This document shows positions 1 to 8,277 of a DNA stretch of 64,000 nt, piece after piece. How positions within the stretch are numbered: the stretch's first letter is position 1; each line of letters opens with the position of its first letter. The notes beneath the pieces were generated by a model, which did not search any database, was not told the origin of the DNA, and saw nothing but the letters and a program-made list of their open reading frames with translations. The stretch comes from DASZIT01 sp963770635. Lineage in GTDB: Bacteria > Actinomycetota > Acidimicrobiia > Acidimicrobiales > RAAP-2. Where the stretch lies: assembly GCA_963770635.1 (NCBI GenBank), contig CAVYQI010000002.1, forward strand, positions 124,001 through 188,000. The letters are read 5' to 3'. The position numbers and the translations under genes are program-made.

Positions 1-2
1 GG

Positions 3-1193
3 GCCAAGGCCATCGGGCTGTGGGGGGCAACCACCGGCGTCGGGATCGCCATGGGCCCGATCTTCGGAGGATGGCTGCTCGAGCACTACTGGTGGGGGAG
101 CATCTTCGTGTTCCTCATTCCCTTCGCGATTCTGGCCGCCGTGCTCGTCGCGGTCTCGGTTCCACCGTCACGGAATCCCTCGACGCCGACCATCGACTGG
201 CAGGGGTTCGTCCTGTCGACGGCGGGAATGGGATTGCTGGTGCTGGGGGTCATCCAGGCGCCTGACTGGGGCTGGACATCATCGTCGTCACTGCTGACCT
301 TGGGGGTCGGCGTCCTGGTTGTGAGCGTGTTCTTCTGGGTGGAACGACGCCAGGACAATCCCATGCTGGACGTGAGCCTGTTCGCCAACCCGCGGTTCAC
401 CGGGGCCAGCGGGGCGGTGACCATCTCCTTCTTCGCCCTCTTCGGCTTCATCTTCCTGGTGACCCAGTATTTCCAGTTCGTCAAGGTGTTCACCCCGTTT
501 GGCACCGGGGTGCGGCTCCTCCCGGTGGCCGCCTCGGTGGGGGTGTCCTCGGTCCTCGGTACCCGACTGGCCGTGAGTATCGGCAACAAGATCGTGGTCG
601 GGAGTGGGCTGGTCTTCTTCGGCGCCGCCCTCTTGTGGATCTCGACCGGCTCCCAATTCACTTCCTACTGGGTGATCGCCGTCCAGATGGTCGTACTCGG
701 GACCGGGATGGGGTTGACCAGTGCTCCGGCCGCCGAGGCGATCATGGGGGTGGTCTCGAGGGAGAAGGCGGGCATCGGTTCCGCCGTCAACGACGCCACC
801 CGGCTGTTTGGCGGGACGCTCGGAGTGGCGGTGATCGGGAGCGTTGCCGCATCCCTCTACGCCGGCCGGCTGGCGTCGACGCTGCCGACCGGCCTTCCCT
901 CCCCGGCCCTGGTGGCGGCCAAAGGATCGGTCGGCGGCGCGGCGGTCGCCTCCCAACGGCTGTCCCGGGCCGGACTGGGTCACCTGGCCCAGCACCTCCA
1001 GGGTGCGGCGATCCAGGCGTTTCTGCACAGCTTCGCGGGCGGTTGCCGGGTGGCCGGGGGCGTGGCCCTGGGCGGAGCGGTCTTCGCGGCCATCCTGCTT
1101 CCGGCCCGGCCAACGGCGCTGTCTCCGTCGGCAGTGCCCGGCGCCGATCCGGGATCCTCGGCACCTTCGTTGGAGCCCGGCATCGCGAAGTGA
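3..1193 (+). CDS. DHA2-family MFS drug transporter, C-terminal part (cut by window edge)
   Basis: The reading frame is open from base 3, so the gene begins outside the window. The first residues, AKAIGLWGATTGVGIAMGP, match motif C of 14-helix proton-coupled drug exporters (EmrB/QacA type), a glycine-rich stretch in TM5. About nine further hydrophobic segments follow, including a helix around residues 145-165, and the protein ends in a short Pro/Ser-rich cytoplasmic tail. It would export amphiphilic compounds in exchange for protons. It is convergent with arsC (52-bp gap), so it does not belong to the arsenic operon. The family call is secure; the substrate is unknown. Confidence 0.88.
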   Translation, partial: AKAIGLWGATTGVGIAMGPIFGGWLLEHYWWGSIFVFLIPFAILAAVLVAVSVPPSRNPSTPTIDWQGFVLSTAGMGLLVLGVIQAPDWGWTSSSSLLTLGVGVLVVSVFFWVERRQDNPMLDVSLFANPRFTGASGAVTISFFALFGFIFLVTQYFQFVKVFTPFGTGVRLLPVAASVGVSSVLGTRLAVSIGNKIVVGSGLVFFGAALLWISTGSQFTSYWVIAVQMVVLGTGMGLTSAPAAEAIMGVVSREKAGIGSAVNDATRLFGGTLGVAVIGSVAASLYAGRLASTLPTGLPSPALVAAKGSVGGAAVASQRLSRAGLGHLAQHLQGAAIQAFLHSFAGGCRVAGGVALGGAVFAAILLPARPTALSPSAVPGADPGSSAPSLEPGIAK

Positions 1194-1245
1194 CCGACGC
1201 CATCACCTCCAGCCGGGAGTGTTCCAGCTGTGAGTTTTGGCGCGG

Positions 1246-1659
1246 CTATCCGGTCTGGGACTCCAGTAGCTCGGCCAGGAGCGCTCGGACCCGGCGATCG
1301 ATCTCGTCGACGATGGGTCGCACCGCTTCGATCGGCTGGCCGGCAGGGTCGTCGAGGTCCCAGTCGAGGTAGCGCTTGGCCGGTAACACCGGACAGGCGT
1401 CACCACAGCCCATGGTGACGATGACGTCGGCGGCGTTGGCCAGGTCATCGGTCAGGGGTTTGGGAAACTCCCGGCTCGGGTCCAATCCCCGGTCGCGGAG
1501 GACCGCGACCACGGCCGGATTGAGTTGGTCGCCCGGCTCGGACCCCGCGGACCGGACCTCGACGCTCCCCTCCGCGTAGTGGTCGAGCAGGACCCGTGCC
1601 GCCACGCTGCGGCCGGCGTTGTGGGTACAGAGGAACAGCACGACAGGGGGGTCGGTCAC
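1246..1659 (-). CDS. arsC: Arsenate reductase, low-MW phosphatase (thioredoxin-coupled) type
   Basis: The 137-residue protein starts with a beta strand leading into CTHNAGRS (residues 11-18), the CX5R anion-binding loop of the LMW-PTP/ArsC family. A second cysteine pair, MGCGDACP near residues 80-87, matches the resolving cysteines of ArsC enzymes and argues against a simple tyrosine phosphatase. It reduces As(V) to As(III) in the cytoplasm using thioredoxin or mycothiol/mycoredoxin; which donor cannot be told from the sequence. Its ATG overlaps the aquaporin stop by 4 bp, so the two are translationally coupled. This is the last gene of the arsI-aquaporin-arsC unit. Confidence 0.92.
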   Translation of the reverse strand: MTDPPVVLFLCTHNAGRSVAARVLLDHYAEGSVEVRSAGSEPGDQLNPAVVAVLRDRGLDPSREFPKPLTDDLANAADVIVTMGCGDACPVLPAKRYLDWDLDDPAGQPIEAVRPIVDEIDRRVRALLAELLESQTG

Positions 1660-2444
1660 GATGGCTCCTTGGCAATGACCGGTCCTTGGCGCCCGGGAGG
1701 CCGGGGCAAACGGCTCGCGGTGGGGGAGCCGGCGTCGAGGTCATGGGGCACCACGACGTTGCCGGCTTCGGCGGGAGTCACCGTTGGATAGAGCACCTTG
1801 ATGACTCCGATGGCCACCAGTCCTCCAACAACCTGGGCGCCGATGAAACTCGGAGCCGACGCCGGGGCAATGCCGGCGAAGGTATTCGAGAACATGCGCC
1901 CGACGGTGATGGCCGGGTTGGCGAAACTGGTCGAGCTGGTAAAGAAGTACGCCGCCCCGATATAGGCGCCGACCGCGGCAGCCGCGCTCCGCCCCCGGCC
2001 GCTGCGAGCCAGGGCGAAGATGACCAGCAGCAGTCCGAGGGTGGCTATCCCCTCGGACAGCGCATGTCCGCCCGAGGCGCGGTGCTTGACCGAGATGGTC
2101 ACCGCGGCGTCGGAGAACATGAGGTTGGCGATGACCGCGCCGCCCACACAACCGGCCACCTGGACCGGTACGTAGGCTGCCGCCGCCCTCCAGCTGATAC
2201 CGCCGAAGGCAGCGTCGACCAACGACACCACCGGATTGAGGTGAGCGCCGGAGACCGGCCCGACCATCAAGATGATGGCGTAGAGGCCGGCGGCGGTGGC
2301 GGCGGCATTCTCGAACAACTGGAGGCCGACATTTCCGGGAGACAACCGTTGCGCGGCGATTCCCGAGCCGATGACCACCGCGGCCAGGAAGGCGGTCCCG
2401 ATCAGCTCCGCCAACAGCCGGCGCCAGAGGGCGTGGTCACCCAT
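1656..2444 (-). CDS. MIP/aquaporin channel, likely arsenite efflux (AqpS-like)
   Basis: This 262-residue membrane protein has six predicted helices and the two half-helix motifs of the MIP family: GAHLNPVV (an NPV variant of the first NPA) and SFANPAITVGRMFS (second NPA with its arginine). The segment after the second motif, containing TFAGIAP, is typical of aquaporins found in actinobacterial arsenic operons. In Sinorhizobium meliloti the equivalent AqpS lets As(III) made by ArsC leave the cell down its gradient. The gene lies between arsI and arsC and overlaps arsC by 4 bp, which strongly suggests the same role. No ArsB or Acr3 pump is visible nearby. Confidence 0.88.
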   Translation of the reverse strand: MGDHALWRRLLAELIGTAFLAAVVIGSGIAAQRLSPGNVGLQLFENAAATAAGLYAIILMVGPVSGAHLNPVVSLVDAAFGGISWRAAAAYVPVQVAGCVGGAVIANLMFSDAAVTISVKHRASGGHALSEGIATLGLLLVIFALARSGRGRSAAAAVGAYIGAAYFFTSSTSFANPAITVGRMFSNTFAGIAPASAPSFIGAQVVGGLVAIGVIKVLYPTVTPAEAGNVVVPHDLDAGSPTASRLPRPPGRQGPVIAKEPS

Positions 2445-2488
2445 CGGTACACATTGGCTTCAAGGTTCGATCAGGGATCGGCGACCGA

Positions 2489-2959
2489 TCAGCAGCAGGA
2501 CGAGGCCGAACCGGTGGCGGTCAGGTCCGGGCGGCTGGCGCAGCAGGCCGCGCCACTGGGTTCGGCCGAACGCAGCGCACCCGGGGCCATGTCGGCGTCG
2601 CCCAAGACCGTATAGATCTCCCACGGCTCACCGCCGGGGCCGTCCGCCCAGACCTTGTCCTGGAGGGCGTAACAACACTCCACCTGCTCTTCGATTGCGA
2701 TGGCCAGATCGGCGGCGGTCAGTCGGGCTCGGGCGAGAGCGACCTCCTCGGTGGTCTCCACCTCAATGCCCAGGTGGTTGAGGGAGCCCGGCTCCTGGGT
2801 CGGGTCCTCGATCAGCACCAGTTTGAGCGGAGGGTCGGCCACCGCGAAGTTGGCATACCCCGGACGCACTTTCGTCGGTGCGGTGTCGAAGAGCTTCGAG
2901 TAGAAGCCGACCGCCGAGTCGAGGTCGGAAACATTGAGAGCCAGCTGGACTCGGGACAT
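2489..2959 (-). CDS. arsI: ArsI-type C-As lyase (VOC family, methylarsenite demethylase)
   Basis: This 156-residue vicinal-oxygen-chelate protein has the features expected of ArsI. Candidate Fe(II) ligands are Gln5, His62 (LNHLGIE) and Glu114 (EPWEIY). A vicinal cysteine pair, Cys95-Cys96 (VECCYA), matches the site that binds trivalent organoarsenicals. The C-terminus carries two more cysteine pairs (AACCAS and a final CC). ArsI breaks the carbon-arsenic bond of methylarsenite with O2, giving As(III). The gene is the first of the minus-strand arsenic unit and diverges from arsR, which probably controls it. The cadmium-induced CadI proteins are close relatives, but the CC pair and the context favour ArsI. 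Confidence 0.88.
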   Translation of the reverse strand: MSRVQLALNVSDLDSAVGFYSKLFDTAPTKVRPGYANFAVADPPLKLVLIEDPTQEPGSLNHLGIEVETTEEVALARARLTAADLAIAIEEQVECCYALQDKVWADGPGGEPWEIYTVLGDADMAPGALRSAEPSGAACCASRPDLTATGSASSCC

Positions 2960-3042
2960 CTGGGTCCTCCTGATAGATTGACGAGCGTCGATGCTCAGTC
3001 TGACTTATATATCGACCGATGTCAATGCGAAAAGAGAAGACC
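2960..3042. promoter_or_regulatory. Divergent arsI/arsR promoter-operator region
   Basis: This is the intergenic segment between arsI (minus) and the preferred arsR start (plus). It is locally AT-rich (TATATATCG at 3007-3015) and holds dyads that could bind ArsR: ATTGAC at 2977-2982 with GTCAAT at 3021-3026, GAGC/GCTC flanking GTCGAT at 2983-2996, and the near-palindrome ATCGACCGAT at 3011-3020. ArsR family repressors bind 12-2-12-like dyads over promoters and release on As(III). Which dyad is the true operator cannot be decided here. Confidence 0.45.
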
Positions 3043-3393
3043 ATGGCGAACAAATTGGCCGCTCGCGCCGTGATGGCGGACGCTGCCGTCCCCTGCTGCC
3101 CCTCGCTGACGGATGCCCCGCTCAAGGAGAAGGACGCCATCGCGTTGGCACGAGTACTGAGCGCGCTCGCCGATCCGGCCCGTCTGAGGCTGCTCTCGCT
3201 GGTGGCCTCCCAGAAGGAGATCTGCTCCTGCGAACTCGAGGCACCGTTGGGCAAGAGCCAGCCGACCATTTCCCACCACACCAAGGTGCTCGCCGATGCT
3301 GGCCTGCTCGTCGGAGAGAAGCGAGGACGGTGGATGTGGTGGCGGGTGGAGCCCAACCGACTGGCGATGGTCCGAGCCGCCCTCGGCGGCTGA
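3043..3393 (+). CDS. arsR: ArsR/SmtB-family arsenic-responsive repressor
   Basis: This winged-helix protein of about 116 residues has the recognition segment SQPTISHHTKVLADAGL, nearly the ArsR consensus. I chose ATG 3043 because AAGAGAAG lies just upstream at a sensible distance; an in-frame ATG at 3019 lacks a ribosome site. Two cysteine groups are visible: a vicinal pair Cys18-Cys19 (VPCCPSL) as in Corynebacterium ArsR, and Cys61/Cys63 (EICSCEL) near the position of the ELCVCDL site of R773-type ArsR. The mix is unusual. The gene diverges from arsI-aquaporin-arsC and should repress that operon and itself until As(III) or MAs(III) binds. Confidence 0.9.
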   Translation: MANKLAARAVMADAAVPCCPSLTDAPLKEKDAIALARVLSALADPARLRLLSLVASQKEICSCELEAPLGKSQPTISHHTKVLADAGLLVGEKRGRWMWWRVEPNRLAMVRAALGG

Positions 3394-3424
3394 CGCCACC
3401 TCGTCTGGGCGGGGGTCGCGGCGG

Positions 3425-3739
3425 TCAGGTGTGCCGAGCCCGAGCTTCGCTGCGCCGGATGGTATCGACGAAAAGGTCGAGAAAGTCGCTCACCGTTCGT
3501 TCGTTGCCGACCGAAGTGCGCAGCGGAAGGTGCTCCTGGATGTCGTAGCAGTTGCGCCGACCTTCCTTCCGCTTGACCACGTAACCGGCCTCGATGAGGT
3601 CGGCCATGATGCCGAAGGCAGTGCGGTCGGTGATGTCGAGTGCCGCGCTGACGTCCCGTAGCCGGGTGCATGGCTCATGGGCGATGAGCAGCAGCACCTG
3701 AGCATGGCTCCCCAAAAAGGTCCATTCCCGCATCGGCAC
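3425..3739 (-). CDS. Small winged-helix transcriptional regulator
   Basis: The 104-residue protein has a compact DNA-binding fold: helices around LRDVSAALDITDRTAFGIMADLIEAGYVV, then a basic wing, VKRKEGRRNCYDI. That layout fits MarR/ArsR-like or GntR-type winged helices. The C-terminal part (VSDFLDLFVDTIRR) could be a dimerisation helix. No sensor domain or cysteine cluster is seen. It is convergent with arsR (31-bp gap), so it is not part of that regulon by position. An inverted repeat 30 bp upstream of its GTG start may be its own operator. The target is unknown. Confidence 0.72.
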   Translation of the reverse strand: MPMREWTFLGSHAQVLLLIAHEPCTRLRDVSAALDITDRTAFGIMADLIEAGYVVKRKEGRRNCYDIQEHLPLRTSVGNERTVSDFLDLFVDTIRRSEARARHT

Positions 3740-3768
3740 ACGGCAACTTTCTAATACTGGTAACTGAT

Positions 3769-3782
3769 TGCTAGAGTTAGCA
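3769..3782. promoter_or_regulatory. Inverted repeat upstream of the small winged-helix regulator
   Basis: TGCTA-GAGT-TAGCA is a perfect 5+5 bp inverted repeat in an AT-rich patch (3748-3800) that contrasts with the GC-rich surroundings. It sits about 30 bp upstream of the regulator start, where an autoregulatory operator or promoter would be expected. The remainder of 3740-3975 holds no credible gene. Confidence 0.35.
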
Positions 3783-3975
3783 TACTGATGTACGATTCCC
3801 TGTAGTTATCGGATCGAGTCGCCGAAGGCTTGAGCCCAGGTATCTGGGGGAAGAGGGATGCCACGGTGCTCCTCATTGGAATTCTCATTGCCCCGTCCGT
3901 TTTGTCGGACTGCTGACGATCCGCCGGAACCGTCTCGCAACCGTAGTCGGCTACGACAGGTGGGTGCCTCCCGGC

Positions 3976-4647
3976 TCAGCGGGGGCGAACGATGCCGATC
4001 TGAAAGGCGAGCACCACCACCTGCACTCGGTCGCGCAAGCCGAGCTTGGTGAGGATGCGCCCGACGTGGGACTTCACCGTGGCCTCGGACACGAAGAGGC
4101 GCTCGGCGATCTCCGCGTTGGAGAGCCCATCGGCCACTGCCACCAGCACCTCCCGCTCGCGGTCGGTGAGCTCCGCGAGTACCCGGGTGGCGTCCTCGGA
4201 GCCGGGCTCGCCTGGAACCGGCAGCTGGTGGGCGTACTCGTCGAGTAGCCGTCGGGTCACCCGCGGAGCGACCACTGCGTCGCCCGACGCCACGGTGTGG
4301 ATGGCCGCCACCAGCTCGAGCGGCGGCACGTCCTTCAGGAGAAATCCGCTGGCTCCCGCCCGCAGTGCCCCGAAGGCGTACTCGTCGAGATCGAACGTCG
4401 TGAGGACCAGCACCCGTTGGTCCGGGTTCTGCTGGACGATGCGCCGGGTGGCTTCGATGCCATCCATCCCCGGCATCCGGATGTCCATCAGGATCACGTC
4501 AGGCGAAGAGCTCCCCGCCACCTGTAGCGCCTCGCGCCCGTCAGCCGCTTCCCCGACCACCACGATGTCCGGTTCCTCGTCGAGGATCATGCGGAATCCC
4601 TTGCGCATCAGGGGCTGGTCATCGACCAGCAGTACCCGGACCGTCAC
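3976..4647 (-). CDS. NarL/FixJ-family response regulator
   Basis: The 223-residue protein has a receiver domain (acidic pair Asp9-Asp10, phosphoacceptor Asp55 in LMDIRMPG, conserved Lys in FLLKD) and a C-terminal LuxR-type helix-turn-helix (LTDREREVLVAVADGLSNAEIAERLFVSEATVKSHV, split here by eye into its helices). The frame continues upstream, but the GTG at 4647 overlaps the stop of the kinase gene as GTGA, which gives a normal family length, so I chose it. It forms an operon with the histidine kinase and would control transcription after phosphorylation at Asp55. Confidence 0.93.
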   Translation of the reverse strand: MTVRVLLVDDQPLMRKGFRMILDEEPDIVVVGEAADGREALQVAGSSSPDVILMDIRMPGMDGIEATRRIVQQNPDQRVLVLTTFDLDEYAFGALRAGASGFLLKDVPPLELVAAIHTVASGDAVVAPRVTRRLLDEYAHQLPVPGEPGSEDATRVLAELTDREREVLVAVADGLSNAEIAERLFVSEATVKSHVGRILTKLGLRDRVQVVVLAFQIGIVRPR

Positions 4648-5882
4648 GTTCGCAGGGGCGCCGGTTCCACCTGGAGGGCCGTGGACACCACCCATCCTCC
4701 GTCTTCGCCGGGGCCGGCCTGCAGGGTCCCTCCGAACACCCCCGCCCGCTCTCGCATGCCGGCGATCCCGTGTCCGCCGCTCCCGTTGTTGCCCGCGGAT
4801 CTGCCGTCGTCGGTGACCGAGACGTGCACGATCGGGCGTTCGTAGCGGAGGATGACCCGCACGCACTCAGCGGCGGCGGCGTGCTTCATGATGTTGGTGA
4901 GCGCCTCCTGCACGATCCGGTAGATGGTCAGCTCGGCCGTCGGCGGGAACGGGAAGGTACCCCCCTCCACCTCCAGCTCCACACCCAGCCCGGTCGACCG
5001 GACCCGGGCGATGAGGGCGGGCAGATCCTCGATGCCGGGCTGGGGGGCGAGGGCACCATCGAAGTCCTCAGCCCGGAGCACGCCCAGCATGCGGCGCATG
5101 TCGGTGAGAGCCTGCCGGCCGATGGACGATACCTCGCCCAGGGTCTCCGAGGTGGCGGCCGAATTGGTCGGGCCGACGGCAGCGGCCCCGTCGGCGAGGG
5201 TCACCATCACCGCGATGCTGTGGGCCACCACATCGTGCATCTCCCGGGCGATCCGAGCCCGCTCGGCGGCGGCAGCCAGGCGGATCTGTTGGTCGCGTTC
5301 GAGCTCCAACCGTTCCGCCCGCTCGACCAGCCACGACAGGTAGTCGTTCCAGATGCGCACGGTGATGCCCAACAGGAGGGCGGCCATCACCAGCCCGGAC
5401 AGGAAGACCAACGACTTGATCCAGGTGTCGGCCAGTACCACGCTGGCCGACTCGATGACCACCCCCACCTCGAGAACCGCCGCGGCAGTCAGGGCCCGGG
5501 CCCGGGATTGGTGGGCGGCCACGGTGTAGAGGGCGACCAGCAGCGCCCCGTCGGCGATCAACCGGTAGCTGAGCAGCCACTGGACGAAGGCGAAGGCAGC
5601 GATGATCATGAACACGAGTGACGGATGGGTCCGGCGCCATACCAGGGGCGCGATGAGGGCCACCTGGAGCACGAACCAACCGACGCCCGGGCCGGATAGG
5701 CGGGTCAACCACAGGGTGCTGGCCGCCAGCAGCGCCCCGGCCAGGATGGCATCGAAGGCCCGGGGATGGTCACCGACGTAGCCACGGACACGGTGGAACA
5801 GGGCACCGAGACCGTCGCCGGGTGGGTGGCGCGGGTCGGCGACCGTCGCGGGGCGGGAGAGTGTTCGCATCGAGTTGATCAC
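4644..5882 (-). CDS. DesK/NarL-type sensor histidine kinase
   Basis: This 412-residue protein has an N-terminal membrane domain (residues about 45-175, roughly five helices), a coiled linker rich in Glu/Arg, a HisKA_3 H-box (REMHDVVAHS, phosphorylated His216) and an HATPase domain with N-box LTNIMKHAAA and G-box GGHGIAGM. There is no large extracellular loop, so it may sense a membrane or intramembrane signal as DesK-like kinases do. It is the first gene of the pair and is coupled to the response regulator by a 4-bp overlap. The signal is unknown. Confidence 0.93.
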   Translation of the reverse strand: MINSMRTLSRPATVADPRHPPGDGLGALFHRVRGYVGDHPRAFDAILAGALLAASTLWLTRLSGPGVGWFVLQVALIAPLVWRRTHPSLVFMIIAAFAFVQWLLSYRLIADGALLVALYTVAAHQSRARALTAAAVLEVGVVIESASVVLADTWIKSLVFLSGLVMAALLLGITVRIWNDYLSWLVERAERLELERDQQIRLAAAAERARIAREMHDVVAHSIAVMVTLADGAAAVGPTNSAATSETLGEVSSIGRQALTDMRRMLGVLRAEDFDGALAPQPGIEDLPALIARVRSTGLGVELEVEGGTFPFPPTAELTIYRIVQEALTNIMKHAAAAECVRVILRYERPIVHVSVTDDGRSAGNNGSGGHGIAGMRERAGVFGGTLQAGPGEDGGWVVSTALQVEPAPLRT

Positions 5883-6128
5883 GTGATGACCTGACCCGAG
5901 AATACTGGCTGGGTGCTGGGCTGATCGAGCGCAGTCGACGAGGCAGCTTCGAGGGGCGCCCGGTGAACGGGCAGGTCATCGACCGGATCGGCGTGAGTGC
6001 CTCCAACTTGAGGATGACGTCGGTCCGCAAGAATCATCCCCGAGACGGTGGCCTTCGCCCGCCCGCGGCCCGTAGGTGAGCATTCGCCATCGTGGTGTTC
6101 GCCGGCAAGGACGTCATCACCTGTCCGT

Positions 6129-6911
6129 TCAGGAGGAGAAGAACTCCTCCAATACCGGGGCCAACACGTTCACGTCGGCGCCGTGAGTCTGGCCGTCGAG
6201 GGTGATGTGCAGCGCGCCGGGAATGACTGCGGCCACCTCCCGGACCGAGTGTCGGGCCCAGTCCGGACTGGCGCCCCCGTCGAGGGCCAACGTCGGTACG
6301 CGGATGGTGGCCAGACGGCCGGTCGGCATCCCATTGCCGTTTCCCACCAGGTCGAAATCGTAAGGAAGGGTGTGGGCCAGCGCCTCCATTCCCGGCCATC
6401 CCGGGGAGCTCTCCATCTGGGCCACCACGTCGGGTGGCATTCCTACCGCCTCGACCAGGAAGAGCTTGACCACCTCGCCCCGACGACCCGACGAGACCAG
6501 TTCGGTGAGGCGAGCCGGCAGGTCAAGCGCCGGGGCCGAGCGGTCGCCCTCGATGATGTACGGGGGCTCGTAGACCGCCAGCTTGGTAATGGGGAGCTTT
6601 CGGGCGGCAGCCTCCAGGGCCAGCACGCCTCCGGACGAGTGGCCGTAGACCTGGGCCGACCCACCGGCTTCGTCCATGATCGCCTCGAGGTCTTCGATCT
6701 CCCGTTCGGCGGCGTACGGAGGGGTGTCACCGCTCGAGCCCCGGCCCCGCCGGTCGTAGCGGTACACCGTGAACTTGGGGGCCAGCAGTTCGGCGAGAGG
6801 AATCCCGGTCGATCGGTCGTTGAGTGCGCCATAGACCAAGATCAGTGCGGGTCCGTTCCCGGATCGGTCGAAGGCGATCGTGGTGCCGTCCGCCGACTGC
6901 GTCTGCTCCAT
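6129..6911 (-). CDS. Alpha/beta hydrolase
   Basis: The 260-residue protein has the alpha/beta hydrolase layout: an HGxx-like oxyanion segment (LVYGALNDRS), the YRYDRRGRGSS loop, the nucleophile elbow GHSSGG (Ser about 97), an acid candidate in LALDGGASPDW, and a late histidine in DGQTHGAD. The oxyanion residue after the first strand is YG rather than HG, a tolerated variant. It is a soluble cytoplasmic hydrolase or esterase with unknown substrate. It is divergent from the ECF sigma factor at 7207; the 295-bp gap between them holds no further gene. Confidence 0.85.
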   Translation of the reverse strand: MEQTQSADGTTIAFDRSGNGPALILVYGALNDRSTGIPLAELLAPKFTVYRYDRRGRGSSGDTPPYAAEREIEDLEAIMDEAGGSAQVYGHSSGGVLALEAAARKLPITKLAVYEPPYIIEGDRSAPALDLPARLTELVSSGRRGEVVKLFLVEAVGMPPDVVAQMESSPGWPGMEALAHTLPYDFDLVGNGNGMPTGRLATIRVPTLALDGGASPDWARHSVREVAAVIPGALHITLDGQTHGADVNVLAPVLEEFFSS

Positions 6912-7206
6912 CAGGAGACCTCCAGGCTCGCGTTGAACTATTGAGCTTGTGGGAACGGAGACTATGTCAGGTTCGGAGGCACCCGGCGAGACGAATTTAG
7001 AACGATGGGAACGTCGTAATTGAAGGACCGGGGATCAGAACTCGCGCCGATGAGTCTGGAGAATCATTCATCGTCAGTGGCGAAACCGGCGTAGGAGCCC
7101 GAGTTGCCACCGAGGTCCGACCGCCCGATGAGTGTTGGGCGGCTGCGTCGTCATAGCTAGTGGACACCGCTCCGGGCGGTGCACGACAACCAGAGATTGG
7201 AGACCG

Positions 7207-8277
7207 ATGGGCCTGACGGTAAGCTCCGGGGCGATGTCCGTGCGCACCGAATCCGCCTTGGCCAACGACATCCGGGCCGGTGACCTGGAGCAATACCGAC
7301 GGGAGCTCACCGGCTACTGCTACCGGATGCTCGGGTCGGGCTTCGAGGCGGAGGATGCGGTCCAAGAGACGATGGTCCGGGCCTGGCGGAACTTCGAGTC
7401 CTTCGAGGGTCGTTCGTCGGTCCGGTCGTGGCTGTACCGGATTGCCACCAACGTCTGCCTGGATTTGTTGCGGGGCCGCCAGCGCCGGGCCCGACCCATG
7501 GACCTGGGCCCGGCCTCCCCGGCCGATCCGGCGCATCTGGGCCCGATGGTCGATGAGCATGCCTGGGTGACGCCCGTCCCCGACGCCCGGGCGCTACTCG
7601 AGAGCGAGGACCCCGCGGAGCTGGCCGCCAACCGGGAGTCCATCCGCCTGGCCTTCGTGGCTGCCCTCCAGTACCTACCGGCCCGCCAGCGGGCCGTGCT
7701 GATCCTGTGCTCGGTGTTGCGGTGGCAGGCCACCGAGGTCGCCGAGTTGCTGGATACCTCGGTGGCGTCGGTCAACAGCGCGCTGCAGCGGGCCCGAGCC
7801 ACCCTCGGCGAACGCCAGGCCGACGCCCCCCAGCCAGCGGCGCTGCCCACCGACCAGCAGGCGTTGCTGGCCCGTTATGTGGACGCCTTCGAACGCTACG
7901 ACATGTCCCAGCTGGTCAGCCTGCTTCACAATGACGCGGTGCAGTCGATGCCGCCCTACGCCATGTGGCTGCGGGGTCCGGCGGAGATCACCAAGTGGAT
8001 GCTCGGTGCCGGCATCGGCTGTCGCGGCTCGCGGATGGTGGCCACTGCCGCCAATGGTTGTGCTGCCTTCGGCCAGTACCGGCCGGACGGGGAGGGCGGT
8101 CACCGACCCTGGGCCATCCAGGTGGTCGAGATCTCAGGCGATCGGATCTCCGGGCTCCACGCCTTCCTCGACACCGCCCTGTTTTCCGCCTTCGGCCTTC
8201 CCGCCTATCTCCCGCCCGTCGTCGACGACGGGCGGGAGAACGTCGGTCAGGCCGGCGAAGTCGAGCAGCTCCGCTAG
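7207..8277 (+). CDS. ECF sigma factor with C-terminal SnoaL-like domain (SigG/TIGR02960 type)
   Basis: Sigma region 2 is clear (YRMLGSGFEAEDAVQETMVRAW followed by SWLYRIATNVCLDLLRGR), as is region 4 (YLPARQRAVLILCSVLRWQATEVAELLDTSVASVNSALQRAR). From about residue 220 a SnoaL-like fold follows (LLARYVDAFERYDMSQLVSLLHNDA, ending near ISGLHAFLDT). Sigma factors of this group use the tail as an internal regulator in place of an anti-sigma factor. The ATG at 7207 has GGAGA just upstream; the frame is also open further upstream. The last 18 residues are read from a perfect 32-bp palindrome and overlap the convergent STAS gene. The trigger is unknown. Confidence 0.9.
   Translation: MGLTVSSGAMSVRTESALANDIRAGDLEQYRRELTGYCYRMLGSGFEAEDAVQETMVRAWRNFESFEGRSSVRSWLYRIATNVCLDLLRGRQRRARPMDLGPASPADPAHLGPMVDEHAWVTPVPDARALLESEDPAELAANRESIRLAFVAALQYLPARQRAVLILCSVLRWQATEVAELLDTSVASVNSALQRARATLGERQADAPQPAALPTDQQALLARYVDAFERYDMSQLVSLLHNDAVQSMPPYAMWLRGPAEITKWMLGAGIGCRGSRMVATAANGCAAFGQYRPDGEGGHRPWAIQVVEISGDRISGLHAFLDTALFSAFGLPAYLPPVVDDGRENVGQAGEVEQLR

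Noticed and set aside
3858..4052. 64-codon ORF upstream of the response regulator region
   Set aside because: Basic, Arg/Ser/Pro-rich product without ribosome site, overlapping the 3' end of a clear response regulator gene.
4770..5621. 283-codon ORF opposite the histidine kinase
   Set aside because: Antisense to a kinase with full H-, N- and G-boxes; no recognisable protein features.
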